A stretch of DNA of 64,000 nt from Dichetophora obliterata (Eukaryota; Arthropoda; Insecta; Diptera; Sciomyzidae), in contig OY986436.1 in the NCBI GenBank assembly GCA_963920525.1, positions 29,649,318-29,713,317 on the forward strand. Direction: 5' to 3'. The number at the start of each line of letters is the position of its first letter. Position 1 is the first letter of the stretch. Shown one piece after another: positions 10,812 to 21,894 of the stretch. The notes under the pieces were generated by a model. It was given only the letters and a program-made list of their open reading frames with translations. It was not told where the DNA came from and ran no database searches. The position numbers were made by a program, and so were the translations under genes.

Positions 10812-10925
10812 AAATAAAATTGAAAAATTACCACCATCTGAAGATTTGAACCTCGGCCGCGTGATTGTAAGTCCATGAGATTATCTATTCGACCATCGCA
10901 GTTGTTAAGTAATCCTCGCTTAATT
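10812..10925 (-). repeat. tRNA-derived SINE head (family 3), copy 1
   Basis: Read on the minus strand, GATGGTCGAATAGATAATCT is box A-like and GAGGTTCAAATCTTC is box B-like, followed by GGTAATTTTTCAATT. The same layout is found at 46665-46790. Too diverged and lacking a good cloverleaf to be a functional tRNA. Confidence 0.7.
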
Positions 10926-11549
10926 TGCATCATTAAGAATGAGAGCTAGCCTATGGTCGTGGGTCAACATTTTTTTATGAAAGTCCAAAATTTTTATAAA
11001 TTTTTACAAACTTTTTTTTATTTTATGTTTAAAAAATTTTTTTTCTTGCTTTAAACATGTAATAATAACAGCGAACTAAAAATAACTGATTTATTTTAAA
11101 AAATGTTTAAAAAGAATTTTTTACAAAGAATAGAAAGAACGAATACGAGATCTGGGACTCGGAAACGAACAAAATTATATCAACACTTTCATATAATCAT
11201 ATAATATATCAGAATTTTTTCAAATAAATTTCTTCATAGAGAATTGAAGCCTTCTCGCGAATAACGTTGTAAACGACAAAATTACAATTATTCACTTTTA
11301 GTCATTTTACAAGCACTTTTATTCATTTTTATGATTTTTTTTTTGGGAATACGATAAAAATACCCCAAACTGCTCAACTGCCTACTCAGTTCTGTTTGTA
11401 CATAATATAAGAGAGTGATTCTAACAGGTATTCGCAAAAAAACACTAAAAAAATGTCGCTTACAACGTTATTCGCTATTATGTCTCAATTTTATAAAACG
11501 ACTTGGAACTGTTTTCAAATAAAAATTATGAAGATTTTTTTTTTGATTT

Positions 11550-13450
11550 ATATTGACGTATTTTTAGCAGCAAACAATTAAAAAAAACACCTTTTATTAA
11601 AAAAATTATATATTTTCATATAAAAAAGTCCGACTCGTAAACGAGCTCGAAACAAACATGAGACCATGGATACATACAAAATTATGCAAAAAGATTTTAT
11701 CTACTTTATGAAAACGGCTATAAAATTAATGAAGCTGAAGCGCTATTAAATGAAATTCTTTAAGAAATTCCAAAATTGTAGTTATTCATTTTTAACTTGC
11801 AATATGCATTGTCTTCAACACTTAGCTGCCGATTAAAGAAATAAAGGTTCCCTTGTTAGATTTAGTGCATTTAAATTTGAAAACTATTTACAAGAAGTAA
11901 AAAGAAAATTAAATAAAAACCACTAGTTTTCTAATCAATTTGGGGGCGATTTTCAATAAGTAGTTCAAATTCAATAAGTATTTGTGAGTTCAAAAATGGT
12001 CCATTTAAGTTCATTGAAGCAGATGTCTAATATTTTTCTCTAAAACATTCAAACAATTTCTATAGGCTTAACAACGATATTTTTAAAGCAAATTCTACCT
12101 AAAAACAGGGTAGCGATTTTGTTATTGTAGGTTGTAAAGTAAAAACAGCACATCTGTTTTATCCTCCAAATATAACGTATACAAATATATATGCACTCTT
12201 AAACGAAGGCTTCTTGCAATTTGAAAATTAAATTATTCAATATTTGGTTAAAAATGTAGGAAAGGTTTTTGAAATAACATTAGGCCAAGAAATGTATTTT
12301 TTTGCCATTGAACCATTGAAAGCAATAAAAATATTTCCAAACAAAAAAAAAATATCAATAAATGCTGCATACAGAATATAATTATTTAATTTTTTTTTTC
12401 ATTTTATTTCATTTTATCATTGTATTTTTATAAAATAAAAACTTTCATATCAAAATTTTTAAAAATATTTAAATGAAATCTTGGTCAACGCTTTTTTGTG
12501 TTTTTTAATTTGTTTTGTTTGTTTTGTATTTAAAAAAATAAAACCGAAATCTCGTGTTCGTTTCGATTTGAAAACAAAGCTGGCATTTTTATATGAAAAT
12601 ATTTGATTTTAAAAAAAAATAATTTTTTAATGTTAGCTGCTAAAAATACGTCAATTAAAATAAAGAAAAAATTTTAAAATTTTTTAATGATATAAATAAA
12701 TAATGATAAATAAATAAGTATTTTCATATAATTTTACAAGAATAAATTTATAGATCTGTTTAAAATCTTAGAAGGGGTGTGTTTTTTATAAAAAAATTTT
12801 GCATTGTATTAGTTTATTTGAATTTTAAACCATATTCGAGATTTCTTGTTTGTTTCGAATTCATAACAAACTCTAGTTTTTTAAATGGAAATATTTCATT
12901 TTCATAAAAACTATTTTATCAATGTTAGCTGCTAAAAGAACATTAGTTAATATACAAAAATTATTGTCTTTTTATAGAATTTTGAAAATATTTGAATATA
13001 TTTCTTTTTTTAATTTTTAGCTGCGAAAAAATATGTTTATACAAATAAAAATAATTTTTCACATTTTTTTATGAAAAATTCAAAGTCTTTTTGCATAATT
13101 TTACATGGATCCGAGATCACGTGTTTTATATCGCTAAAGAGTCCGACTTTTTTATATGAGAATGTATAATTTTTTTAATAAAAAGTATTTTTTAATTGTT
13201 AGCTGCTTAAAAAATATTTTCATATTTTTTATGTGAAAAAAATTCGAAGTCTTTTTATGTAATTCTCTACGAAGAAATTTACATGAAAAAATTCTGTCTT
13301 TTTGCATAATTTTGTATGAATCCGAGATCTCGTGTTCGTTTACGAGTCCTGCGTTTTTATATAAATGTATAGAATTTTTTTAATAAAATGAATTTTTTCA
13401 TTGTCAGTTGCTGAACCTACGTCATTTTAAACGAAAAAAAATTTTCATAT
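11550..13450. repeat. Diverged ~100-300-bp repeats with GTTAGCTGCTAAAA motif
   Basis: GTTAGCTGCTAAAA with nearby ACGTCA or decayed versions appears near 12630, 12915, 13015, 13190 and 13400, and inverted near 11560. Between them come TTTTTATATGAAAAT and the GAGATCTCGTGTTCG phrase. This is a decayed internal array of the large foldback-like element; there is no coding. Confidence 0.6.
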
Positions 13451-13544
13451 TTTTTATATGACAAATTCCAATTATTTTTATTTAATTTTGTATAAAGAAA
13501 TTTATGGAAATTTTTTTTTCTTCATCTTTATATATAAAAACTAG

Positions 13545-15005
13545 CTGAACCCGGTGTGCTTCGCAACCCCCTCGTTTAAAATAAAATTAAAAGTATTTAT
13601 ATATTTACAAAAATTTATTTATTTAATTTAATTATTGCAATGCTTCGCCTCTTTTTTTGTTGTAAACCAATTAGAATTCAGCGCTGAATCGCATGTAATT
13701 TGCTTCATGCTCCCCCTTTTTATTTTTAGACCAATCAAAAAGCAGCAATTACACAATCAGCTGTTTCGCAGTCTGTTGTGGGAGAATGAGAATGGGGTTA
13801 CCCCACTCTCTATTTTAATTAACACGTATTATAAAATCAGCTGTTTTGAAGACAGTGGTAGAAGAAAGAGAATTGAGCTACCCCACTATTTTAATTAATA
13901 TGTATTTTAATGATTTTAATGACATGATTTGTGTTATAGCCGTTAATAAACGTAGTAAAAAAGTAGGTGCAGAAGTGTGCATGGTCGAAAAATATTATCA
14001 TGTAATAAGTATTCCTGAGTCAAAGCTGAACGCTGTGAAAATTTAAGATCGGTTATCAGGTCCAGCCTCCAATATATCGCAAACAAAGGGGCGTGCTCCG
14101 CCCACTTTTCTTTTGGTACGTATATCTATTCATTCTAATACCATATATAGCAAATACTGCCGCCGTTGGTCAAAAAATGCCCAAGATATGACGATTTTAA
14201 AATTTGGGTTATATGGGCGAGGCCACGCCCCTTCGTCCACTCACAACTTTATATAGTCAAGAATTTATTATTTCGTAAGAATATCCTATTGTGAAAATTT
14301 AATGATGATCGGTACAGTAGTTAAGACTATATTGCGATTTTTAATTTCCCTAAAAAGGGGCGTGGTCCCACCCACTTTTCTCCTGGTACGTATTCCTAAC
14401 TATGCCAATACCATATGTACCAAATAGCATCAACGTAGGTCAAAAAATGCCCAAAATATGGCGATTTAAATTTTTAGGTTATATGGGCAGTGCCACGCCC
14501 CTTTGTCAAATAAAGACTTCATATAGCCTTTTATTCTTTCCAGATTCATAGTAAAATGCTGTGAAAGTTTCAGGAAGATCGGTCCAAGGGTTTGGCCTCC
14601 TATAAAGCACAAACAAACAAACAAACAGACAGACATTCATTTTTATATATATAGATTGAAAGCAGATTTATTATAATTAAAGTAAAATGGGGCGAAAAAG
14701 GGGGATTTGGTAATAAAAAATCTATGGCTACCTTACCTGTAGATAAAAACTATATAAAACTTTAGGTAAATACATATTACAAAAAAAGTATTTTGTATAG
14801 CAAACATTGTTAGTGGTATAAGTAAGTATCTGAATTAAAAAAGTGGGCGTAAAAGTGGGCGCGGTCGAAAAAGTACCCTATTAATCATGCCAAAATCCCA
14901 GTTAAATGCTGTGAAATTTTCAGGAAGATCGGTCCAGAGGTTTGGTCTCCTATAAGGTACAAACAAACAAATAAACAAACACACATTCCATTTTATATAT
15001 ATAGA
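13545..15005 (+). repeat. GGGCGTGG-type composite repeat, copies A and B
   Basis: Starts AACTAGCTGAACCCGGTGTG and ends in CATTTTTATATATATAGATT near 14650. Inside are two tandem units of ~280 bases (each with AGGGGCGTG, CCACCCACTTTTC, GGTCAAAAAATGCCCAA, GCCACGCCCC). A second, start-less copy (14820-15005) repeats the end with CAGGAAGATCGGTCCA and ACAAACAAACAAA. The class is not known to me; no coding frame is conserved. Confidence 0.7.
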
Positions 15006-16342
15006 TAGCTTAAACCCGGCGCGTTGCTGCCGCGGCCCCGTTGCCAAACGCGAATAAAATGTTATCAGTGAAACTGTATATGTAAATTGTGGTCGAATAC
15101 TCAATTCCATGGCTGTGCGACCTATAACTCAAAAGCTGTAGAATTTCTCAAATTTTGGTTGCATGGGAGGTGACACGCCCCCTTGTCCAACGCCATACAA
15201 AGTTATCAGTAAAACTGCATGTGTAAATTGAGTTCGAATGCTGAATTCCGAGGCTTTATTTGCTTTGTTTGATTGACTCAAAAGCTATTCGATATCGCAA
15301 ATTTGGGTTGTATAAGAGGTGCCACGCCCCTTTTTCCAACTCCCATAAAATTTTATCAGTAAAAGGCCACGTGTAAATTGTGGTCGAATTTCGAATTCCA
15401 AGGATGTGCGGCCTATAACTCCAAAGCTATTCGATATCGCAAATTTGGGTTGTATGGGAGGTGCCACGCCCCCTTGTCCAACTCTCACAAAATTTTATCT
15501 GCGAAGCGGCACGTGTAAATTGTCGAATACCGAATTCCGAGGCTAAGCGGCTTATAACTCCAAAGATATTCGATATCGCAAATTTGGGTTGTATGGGAGG
15601 TGCCACGCCCACTGTTAGTAGGAGGTTGAAATATACTTTACGACCTATTCTCATACCTACAAAATATACATACAAAATTTCATGAAAATCGGTCGAGCCG
15701 TTTCGGAGGAGTTCGATTACGTACCCCGTGACAGAAGAATTTTATATATTAGATGGATCTTGATTTGTTCGGATGCTTATAACTTGAAAACGACCGGAAC
15801 AAATTGGATACTTTCTTCTGCGGATTTATTTTTAATTGCTACGCGAAGGCTTAGGAAAAATAAAATGTTGCCACACCCCTTAAGCCGCCCACAAATCAAT
15901 AAAATTGCTATATTTAAGAAGGTTTTTGTCGTATTCAACTAAAATTTGGTAATTAAGCTCATACAATAACTATCGTTAACTATACTAAAAATGGGCGTGG
16001 TACAATTATCTATAGCTACGCTTACTTTTAAGAAAAGATAAAAATACTTCGAAACTATTGGCCCTATTGAGCTCAAATTTTGGCAGTGGATTTGTTTCGA
16101 GTACGCCATGGTTTAAGTAATAACTGCCACACCCCCTTTTACCACCCACAAATAAATAAAAAATTTGCGATATCAAAATGCTTTGGAGTTATGAATCGTT
16201 CAGCTTCGAAATTCGGTATTCAACCACAATTTATGTATATTTCGTTTCACTGATGACATTTTATAGGAGTAAAAAACCAGAGGGAGTGGCACCTCCGATA
16301 TAAGCAAAACTTATATATTGAAACTAGCCGGGTTTCAGCTAG
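15006..16342. repeat. GGGCGTGG-type repeat with inverted ends and ~145-bp monomers
   Basis: Begins AGCTTAAACCCGGCGCG on the plus strand and ends near 16342 with the reverse complement of ACTAGCTGAAACCCGG. Between 15110 and 15610 four monomers spaced about 145 bases each carry TTTGGGTTGTATGGGAGGTG followed by CCACGCCC. Open frames at 15285-15685 follow from this repetition and are not genes. Confidence 0.75.
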
Positions 16343-16409
16343 TCCGAGATCTTGGACTCGTTAACGAGCTCGTTTACTAATCGTTTTTCGTTTAGTGTTT
16401 ATTGGACAT

Positions 16410-17084
16410 TAACATATAGTCTCTTTGTATGGGAGCTAGGATGTCTGTCATTGGCTTCCTCGACGGACAGACGTGCAGACGGAAATTCTTAATTGACTTA
16501 GGAGGTTTTGCTGATTACGAATATATTATATATACTTTTCATACCTGCCACATTTCCTTCAAAGCGACACACACACGAAGTGCCAAAGTAAATATACTAT
16601 TTGAGCAGTACGCGTGGGATAGAAATAGTTGCAGATGTTTAGATGTTTGTATTATACAACAAAGAGATTTATGCAAGCATGTGTGTATGTTGTTTGTATT
16701 GTAAAACAAAGAAATGACAAATACAATAATAACTAGAACTTAAACGCAGAAAAAATTTCAAAATTTCAAAAATAAATGTTTAAACTTATTTTTAAGTAGG
16801 CGCAGGTGGATTTAAGTGCGGAGCAATGAATGATATGTCAATAACTTTAGTATTTCACATGTTTTACACCTTTTAGAAATTGGCACGTGTAGCTAATAAC
16901 TGTCATCGACACGATCGGACTCATTATCGATTGTTTTTGTTTTTTTACATTTATCGTGCACTCTTTAAACTTTTTTGTACAAAATACTGTGTTAATATAT
17001 AATAAGGTTTTTTATAGTTAATTAACGGTGAGTACATTTTTGTACACGCATTTTTTATTAGTGCTTACTACACTATTATACTAT
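16410..17084. other. Non-coding DNA with a possible promoter/5' exon
   Basis: Starts with a satellite fragment (TTTGTATGGGAGCTAGG). Around 16900-17030 there is an ATCGATT element, less extreme base composition, and a strong splice donor G|GTGAGTAC at 17028. It could be the promoter and non-coding first exon of a host gene, but there is no independent support. Confidence 0.3.
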
Positions 17085-17097
17085 TATACTACTATAT

Positions 17098-18346
17098 GGT
17101 TGGTTGGTTTAGATGGTGATTCTACATGCAAGTAGGATCCAAGTAGCTCTAGTGAGCCATTTTGATACCATAACCTCGTGTTTCTGTTGGTTGACTGGGT
17201 AGCGCACTGCTAGGTTATAACCATCCGGTGCGATTGATGAACGTTAGGAGATTGTTGATTTTTGTTGTTGAGAGTTCCTCTAGGTTGCTGAGGAAGGGCC
17301 TGCCAAGCGTTAATAGTCTGGACCTGGCCAGGGCCGGGCAGGTGCACAGAAAGTGTATTAGTGTTTCTTTTTCATTTGGGTCATCGCAGCTGCGACAGTG
17401 GGTGTTGAAAGGTAGTCCAATTCTCTCGGCATGAACTCCGATGCACCAGTGACCCGTAATAATAGCCGTTAATATGGCTATGTCGTTCCGGGGCTTTGAG
17501 AGCGCATCTGTTGAGTTCTGCCTATGTTGTAAAGGGGCCATATTTTTCTTGATGTGTTGCAGGTTGGTAGTTCTCTCCATCTACGACTGGCTAAGGTTAA
17601 GTAGTATGAACGAATTCCTCCCTTGACTGTGTTCAGTGGAACTTCAACTGGTTCCGCTCTGGAAACGTCAAGGGAAGAACCCCGCCTGGCCAATTCATCC
17701 GCCTTTTCATTACCATAAATGTTCCTATGGCCGGGAACCCAGATTATGGTAATGCTAAGTTGACGACTTAGCCGGGCCAGTTCATCCTTACACTGCCTTA
17801 CCGGTTTGGAGTTGGTACTGATCGCAGCTAAAGATTTAACGGCAGCTTGGCTATCCGTCAGAATAGCTGCGTTAAGGTGGTTGGTGTTAGCTTTCCTTAA
17901 GGTGCGACAAGCTTCTCTTATCGCAAAAAGCTCGGCCTGAAAGACGCTGGCTGAGTTTGGTAGACGAAAAGAGTCCGCCACCCCCAGTTTCTCAGAGTAT
18001 ATGCCCTCTCCCACTCCGCACTCCATCTTGGAGCCATCCGTGTAAAAGGACACATCGAAGGCTAGATCAATTCCCCCATTGCGCCATTCCACCGTGGTGG
18101 GAAACTTGGTTGTAAAGGATTTCGTGAAGTCGAGTTTGGGAGTGTCGTAGTCTGTTTTTCCAGGAATCAGTTCCCGAGGTAGCGGATTTAGAATGTTGCT
18201 GTGTCCATATGGTCTATTTCGCCAGTTGAACGACTCTCTGAGTCTGACTGCACTGTTTGTTGCAGTAAGCTTAATGTGTAAATCAGTGGGGCATGAGAGG
18301 ATACCCCCTGTGATACCTATGCATGCGGATCGCTGGATCCGAGCTA
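17098..18346 (-). mobile_element. 5'-truncated RNase H-bearing non-LTR retrotransposon with 13-bp target duplication
   Basis: A GC-richer block carrying the C-terminal third of a pol protein, flanked by the direct repeat TATACTACTATAT at 17085-17097 and 18347-18359. The minus-strand 3' end is a short CCAA-repeat tail (17098-17112). This is a textbook 5'-truncated target-primed insertion. The target is itself a TATTATAC microsatellite, so the duplication could be slightly overestimated. Confidence 0.85.
17215..18340 (-). pseudogene. pol C-terminus: end of RT, RNase H domain, CCHC-like tail
   Basis: Open from the truncated 5' end at about 18340. The RT thumb signature SACIGITGG comes first, then a linker. 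RNase H (about 18040-17680) shows the first Asp in FYTDGSK, the Glu in SVFQAELFAIREA, the Asp in AILTDSQAAVKSL, and the last motif VPGHRNIYGNEKADELARRG. One frameshift near 17530 joins it to the tail frame (17580-17215), with GHWCIGVHAERIG and CRSCDDPNEKETLIHFLCTC. RNase H plus ACxGITG wording place it in the I/Jockey-R1-LOA assemblage. It looks young (one frameshift, clear TSD) but is dead through truncation. Confidence 0.93.
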
Positions 18347-18551
18347 TATACTACTATATATTAGGTGTAGTAAAAAATTGCTTTATATTTCCAATAGATT
18401 GATTTAGTAATCTGTATCTTGCATTTTATATATGCGATTGGGTTACGCTAGATGGCATCAGAACGATAAGATTTTGTACTGAAACTTGTTAGATGGTGTT
18501 TTGATTACTGAGTTTTTTTTAACGCGCCTCAAAAATTAAAACCAGAAAATA

Positions 18552-18896
18552 AAAAATAAGCCATGTTTTACAGTTTTCATTCGATATAGGCAAAAACGCA
18601 AGCCATGTGGAAGAAAATGTGAGCAGTATTTATGGTCCTGATACCGTAGCAACCAATCATGGACAATTTTAGCTTCGTCGATTTCATTCCGATAATTTTG
18701 ATGTTAAAAATGCAGTACGCTCTGTTGTCGAATAGGTAAAATCATGGAAATCGTCGAGTCCGACGTTTTCGATTGCACAGAATCTACGTATTGCAAAAAA
18801 AAATACCCCCATTTGGAACCACTTTAATTAGGCTTTTTACAAAAAGAAGCTCGATCTGTGGTGCCACACGAGTTAACGCAAAAACCTCATGAACTT
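18552..18896 (+). pseudogene. Decayed mariner transposase, N-terminal HTH region
   Basis: A single frame with several in-frame stops reads HVLQFSFDIGKNASHVEEN, then VSSIYGPDTVA, LRRFHSDNFDVKNAVRS, and YKKKLDLW before RKNLMN. This order matches the paired helix-turn-helix DNA-binding half of mariner transposases (the family consensus there has ...RFxSGDFD... and KKLxxWVPHEL). It is not the family of the intact mariner at 24 kb. It is cut off exactly where the family-2 SINE begins, so the SINE probably inserted into it. Confidence 0.85.
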
Positions 18897-19245
18897 GCCG
18901 GCCTTTGTAGTCTACTGGAGAGTGCGCTAGACTATCAACCCAGAGGTCCCTGGTGCTAATCCAGGCTCGGGCATGGTAATTTTCACTTTCTTTGCTCTTT
19001 TCTACATTTAAGAACTATGGAAAACTAGAAATTCACAACTAAATTTTGGAAAATGTGGAATTAATGTACAGGAACAAATAAGGACTGGAAATGCTTGCCG
19101 AGGTTAAGGCATAACACTAGCCTCGGTTAAAAGCAATTCAAATTGTCTTTTACGGTTGTTTCGCCTAATCAATAATTCACGTTTGGTTCCAATCAATTTC
19201 TCTAAATAAATCTATCCCTTTCCTTTCAGGTCAAAGACCAAACAT
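18897..19245 (+). repeat. tRNA-derived SINE (family 2), uninterrupted copy
   Basis: The head GGCCTTTGTAGTCTACTGG (box A-like) and GGTGCTAATCCAGGC (decayed box B) precede the body with TTTTCACTTTCTTTG, GCTTGCCGAGGTTAAGGC, TTGTTTCGCCTAATCAATAA and CCTTTCAGGTCAAAGAC. It is colinear with the hAT-split copy at 7868-10049. At the point matching the hAT target it reads CTTTTACG, the diverged empty form of CTTTCGCG. Confidence 0.85.
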
Positions 19246-19294
19246 AATCTTTTTTTTTATTATAATTTTTTAAACAATTGTAATCTTTTTCGTC

Positions 19295-19990
19295 ACGATA
19301 GGCTGAATAGAAGGGGAGGAGGGATTGCAATATATTGCAAAACTAACCTAAATGTAAAATCCTTGAGCAAGTCTAATGCAGCCGAAGTAGAGTTTTTAAA
19401 CATTTAAATATATGATAGCAGAGTTAAAGTTTTTCTTTCATTTATATATAATCCTAGCCGCAGTTCTAGCCTCGAGCCGTTGCTCTCCTCCATATCTGGT
19501 TGTCTTATTGATTATGACCACTTTATATTATGTGGTGACTTCAATATACATCTGCTCTGCAATGATAGCTCAACCACAAAACTTCTAGAAGATCTCTCTG
19601 AAGTTGGTCTTTTTATTGTCAATTCGGAGGAACCAACTCGCTTCGGTAGCAATGTAACTCCTAGTCTGCTGGATTTTTTTGTTGTATCTGATATATCATC
19701 GGTTCTACTATTTGATCAGATATCCTTTATCTCTGATCATGACCTTATTTTTTGCACGTTGGATATACATCTCACGCCCGTTGTTTTGGTCAATACTTTT
19801 ACGTATCGAGACTATAAATCGATTGACTCTGAATCTTTATTTTGCGATTTATCTCGCGAAAATTGGTTTGACTGTTGGCTTTTAAGTACAGTTGACGATA
19901 AATTAAACTGCTTCATTAACAAAGTAACTAACTTATATGATAGTCACGTGCCTTTACGTTCATCCCGAATCACGAATAGATCCTACTTAC
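19295..19990 (+). pseudogene. Non-LTR retrotransposon endonuclease (APE-type) fragment
   Basis: Plus-strand frames read RRGGGIAIYC, then FLSFIYNPS, HFILCGDFNIHLL (the catalytic GDFN motif), EEPTRFGSN, LLDFFVVS and FISDHDLIFCTL (the SDH motif). These are successive motifs of the apurinic-like endonuclease at the start of non-LTR pol proteins. One stop near 19407 separates the first block from the 186-residue frame 19480-20040. The sequence turns into a different, oppositely oriented retroelement near 19990, so RT is absent. Confidence 0.88.
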
Positions 19991-21470
19991 TCTACTTACT
20001 CGCTGCTTTCTGTTTTTTAAATAGGACTGAAACCATTTAAAGATAAATCCCCTACAGCCAGTCTTATAAATTTTATCAAGCAAAATTGTATGGTCCACTG
20101 TGTCAAACGCTTTAGTGATATCAACAAAAAGAGCTGCTTTTAACCGTTTATTATTAAGACTGGAGTAAATGTTTGTACAGAAATTCAACAATGCGTCTTC
20201 TGTTGATAGGCCAGATCTGAAACCAAACTGAAACAATTATATTTCTCCAAAAAGAGCACAATTCGAGCTTTCATTAATTTTTCAAATATTTTAGAAAATA
20301 CCGGAAGAAGTGAAATGGGTCTGTAGTTTATAACCATAGACCTATCTCCTTTTTTAAACAAAGGTAAAACCTCTGCTACTTTTAAACCATCTGGAAATAT
20401 ACCACAGGTAACGCTTAAGTTGTAAATAAAGCTTAAAATGTCACTAATGAAGTAGACTATCTTTTTTAAAAAATTATTAGATACACAACTACAATTAGTA
20501 GAATCTGAAGATTTTAATGATAAAATGGTTTTGAAAACTTCAAAAGAGCTGAAAGGTTTAAAAACAAAAGTAGCTTGATTTGAAGCTTCATTTGATAAAC
20601 AGTTACACTGTTGACCATTTACACAGCTTTCAGCAACTACTTCTTTACCTATTCTGGAAAAAAAACTATTAAATCCATTAGCAATATCCTGAGCATTAGA
20701 AATAGTACTATTGTCAATTGAGATGCTAGATATCTGATCTTTATTACAATTCTTGTTCAAAATATTATATACTAATTTCCACTCACCTTTTATATCACCT
20801 CTTACTTTATAAAACTCACGTAGATAGTAATCATTTTTACAAGCCAGTACATCACTTGAAATCTCTTTACACAAATTTTTATAACTTTGCGCAAAAGATT
20901 AGAATTATTAGGGAATTTCTTTTTTTTTCTTAAAGAGTTTTTTTTCATTTTTTTTTTTATCAAGTAGAAAGTTAGACATCCAAGGCTTTAATCTTTTAGG
21001 TTTTGCATTTTTGCTCACAGATCTAGAGCAGCTATTGATATGACTATTTAAAGTTTTTAAGAATTGTTCATATGCAATAGAAGGATTACTTTCCATATAA
21101 ACATTATCCCAAAGTTCAAAACAGAGGGAATTTTTCAACTCAACAAAATCAGTTTTTAAGACAGAATCTACCGGTGGGAGAGAATTAGTGCAATGTGGTT
21201 TCAAATTAACAAGACTTAAAGCTGTCATGCAATGATCTGTTATCTGAAAATCCAAAACAGAAATTAAAAAATCAAAGCATTCAGCACTTTGAAGACGCAA
21301 AAATATATGGTCAATACACGAACCAGAGGAAGACACAATGCGAGTTGGCTGATTAATGCAAGACTCATGCCCAAAAGATGAAAGAAGAAGCAAGTATCTG
21401 TCTGTCATTAAATTATCAAACAACAAGTTAATATTAATATCACCAAGGAGTACTAAGTTTAAATTCATGC
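19991..21470 (-). pseudogene. CR1-like non-LTR pol: endonuclease plus RT, 3'-truncated
   Basis: Minus-strand frames in order: endonuclease C-terminal half (21468-20908) with VLLGDININLLF, INQPTRIVSS, CIDHIFLRL and FQITDHCMTAL; linker (20874-) with LCKEIS, YNILNKN and FNSFFSRIGKEV; RT blocks INYRPISLLPVFSKIFEKLM, FGFRSGLSTEDALL, ALFVDITKAFDTVDHTILL and WFQSYLKNRKQRV (20236-20000). It ends there, before the YADD motif. Losing the 3' part is unusual for target-primed insertion, which normally loses the 5' part, so deletion or recombination is implied. It is the same family as the element at 0.26-2.0 kb. Confidence 0.93.
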
Positions 21471-21890
21471 TAACATTATTCAGGAGAAGGTTTTCAATTT
21501 CCGTTAACTATGCCCACCTGACACTCCATCAAAAGCGTAATAAAACTCAAATGGCTCAACCGATATGAAAGCAAAAGGAGTTAAAGAGATATCTTTTATA
21601 TTTTTATGAATAAGAACTAAAGACAGAATTTGCAACGCAGACATAGTTAAATTAAAGGCTGAATCGATTTGACGGAAAAAGAGTAAGGAATTAACTTCGA
21701 CTGGACCGAAATTAAGATACCCCTATAGTCTTATTTTAATATATGCGAAGTTTTGATGACGTCACTTTGTCCAAATATTGACTTATTGACTTTGTTTTTA
21801 TCCAAGTATTTCTAATTTAAAAACTCAGACTATATTTTAATTATAATAACTTATGTGTAAAATATCAAGTTTAAACATTATTTTTTAAAC
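21471..21890 (-). other. Upstream remainder of the CR1-like element and AT-rich DNA
   Basis: The minus strand keeps patchy open frames to about 21720 (for example QILSLVLIHKNIKDI), which may be the element's 5' portion. Beyond that nothing is recognised. Confidence 0.35.
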
Positions 21891-21894
21891 ATTT

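Larger units (their letters stand above)
10384..16405. mobile_element. ~6-kb foldback-like composite element
   Basis: Inverted ends: CCAATAAGCCAAACGAA at 10384 and, on the other strand from 16405, CCAATAAACACTAAACGAA. Both ends are followed inward by arrays of AACGAGTCCGAGA-type units, and scattered copies of GATCTCGTGTTCGTTTACGA recur through the interior. Satellite sequence flanks both sides (ends near 10300, resumes at 16415), which supports these as outer limits. The interior holds tandem arrays and nested GGGCGTGG repeats. No transposase was found. Whether this is one element or two related ends that trap other repeats is not settled. Confidence 0.55.

Noticed and set aside
15285..15685. 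Frames in both strands around 15.3-15.7 kb
   Set aside because: They repeat the same peptide (AISNxFGVI) with each 145-bp monomer; artefacts of tandem repetition.
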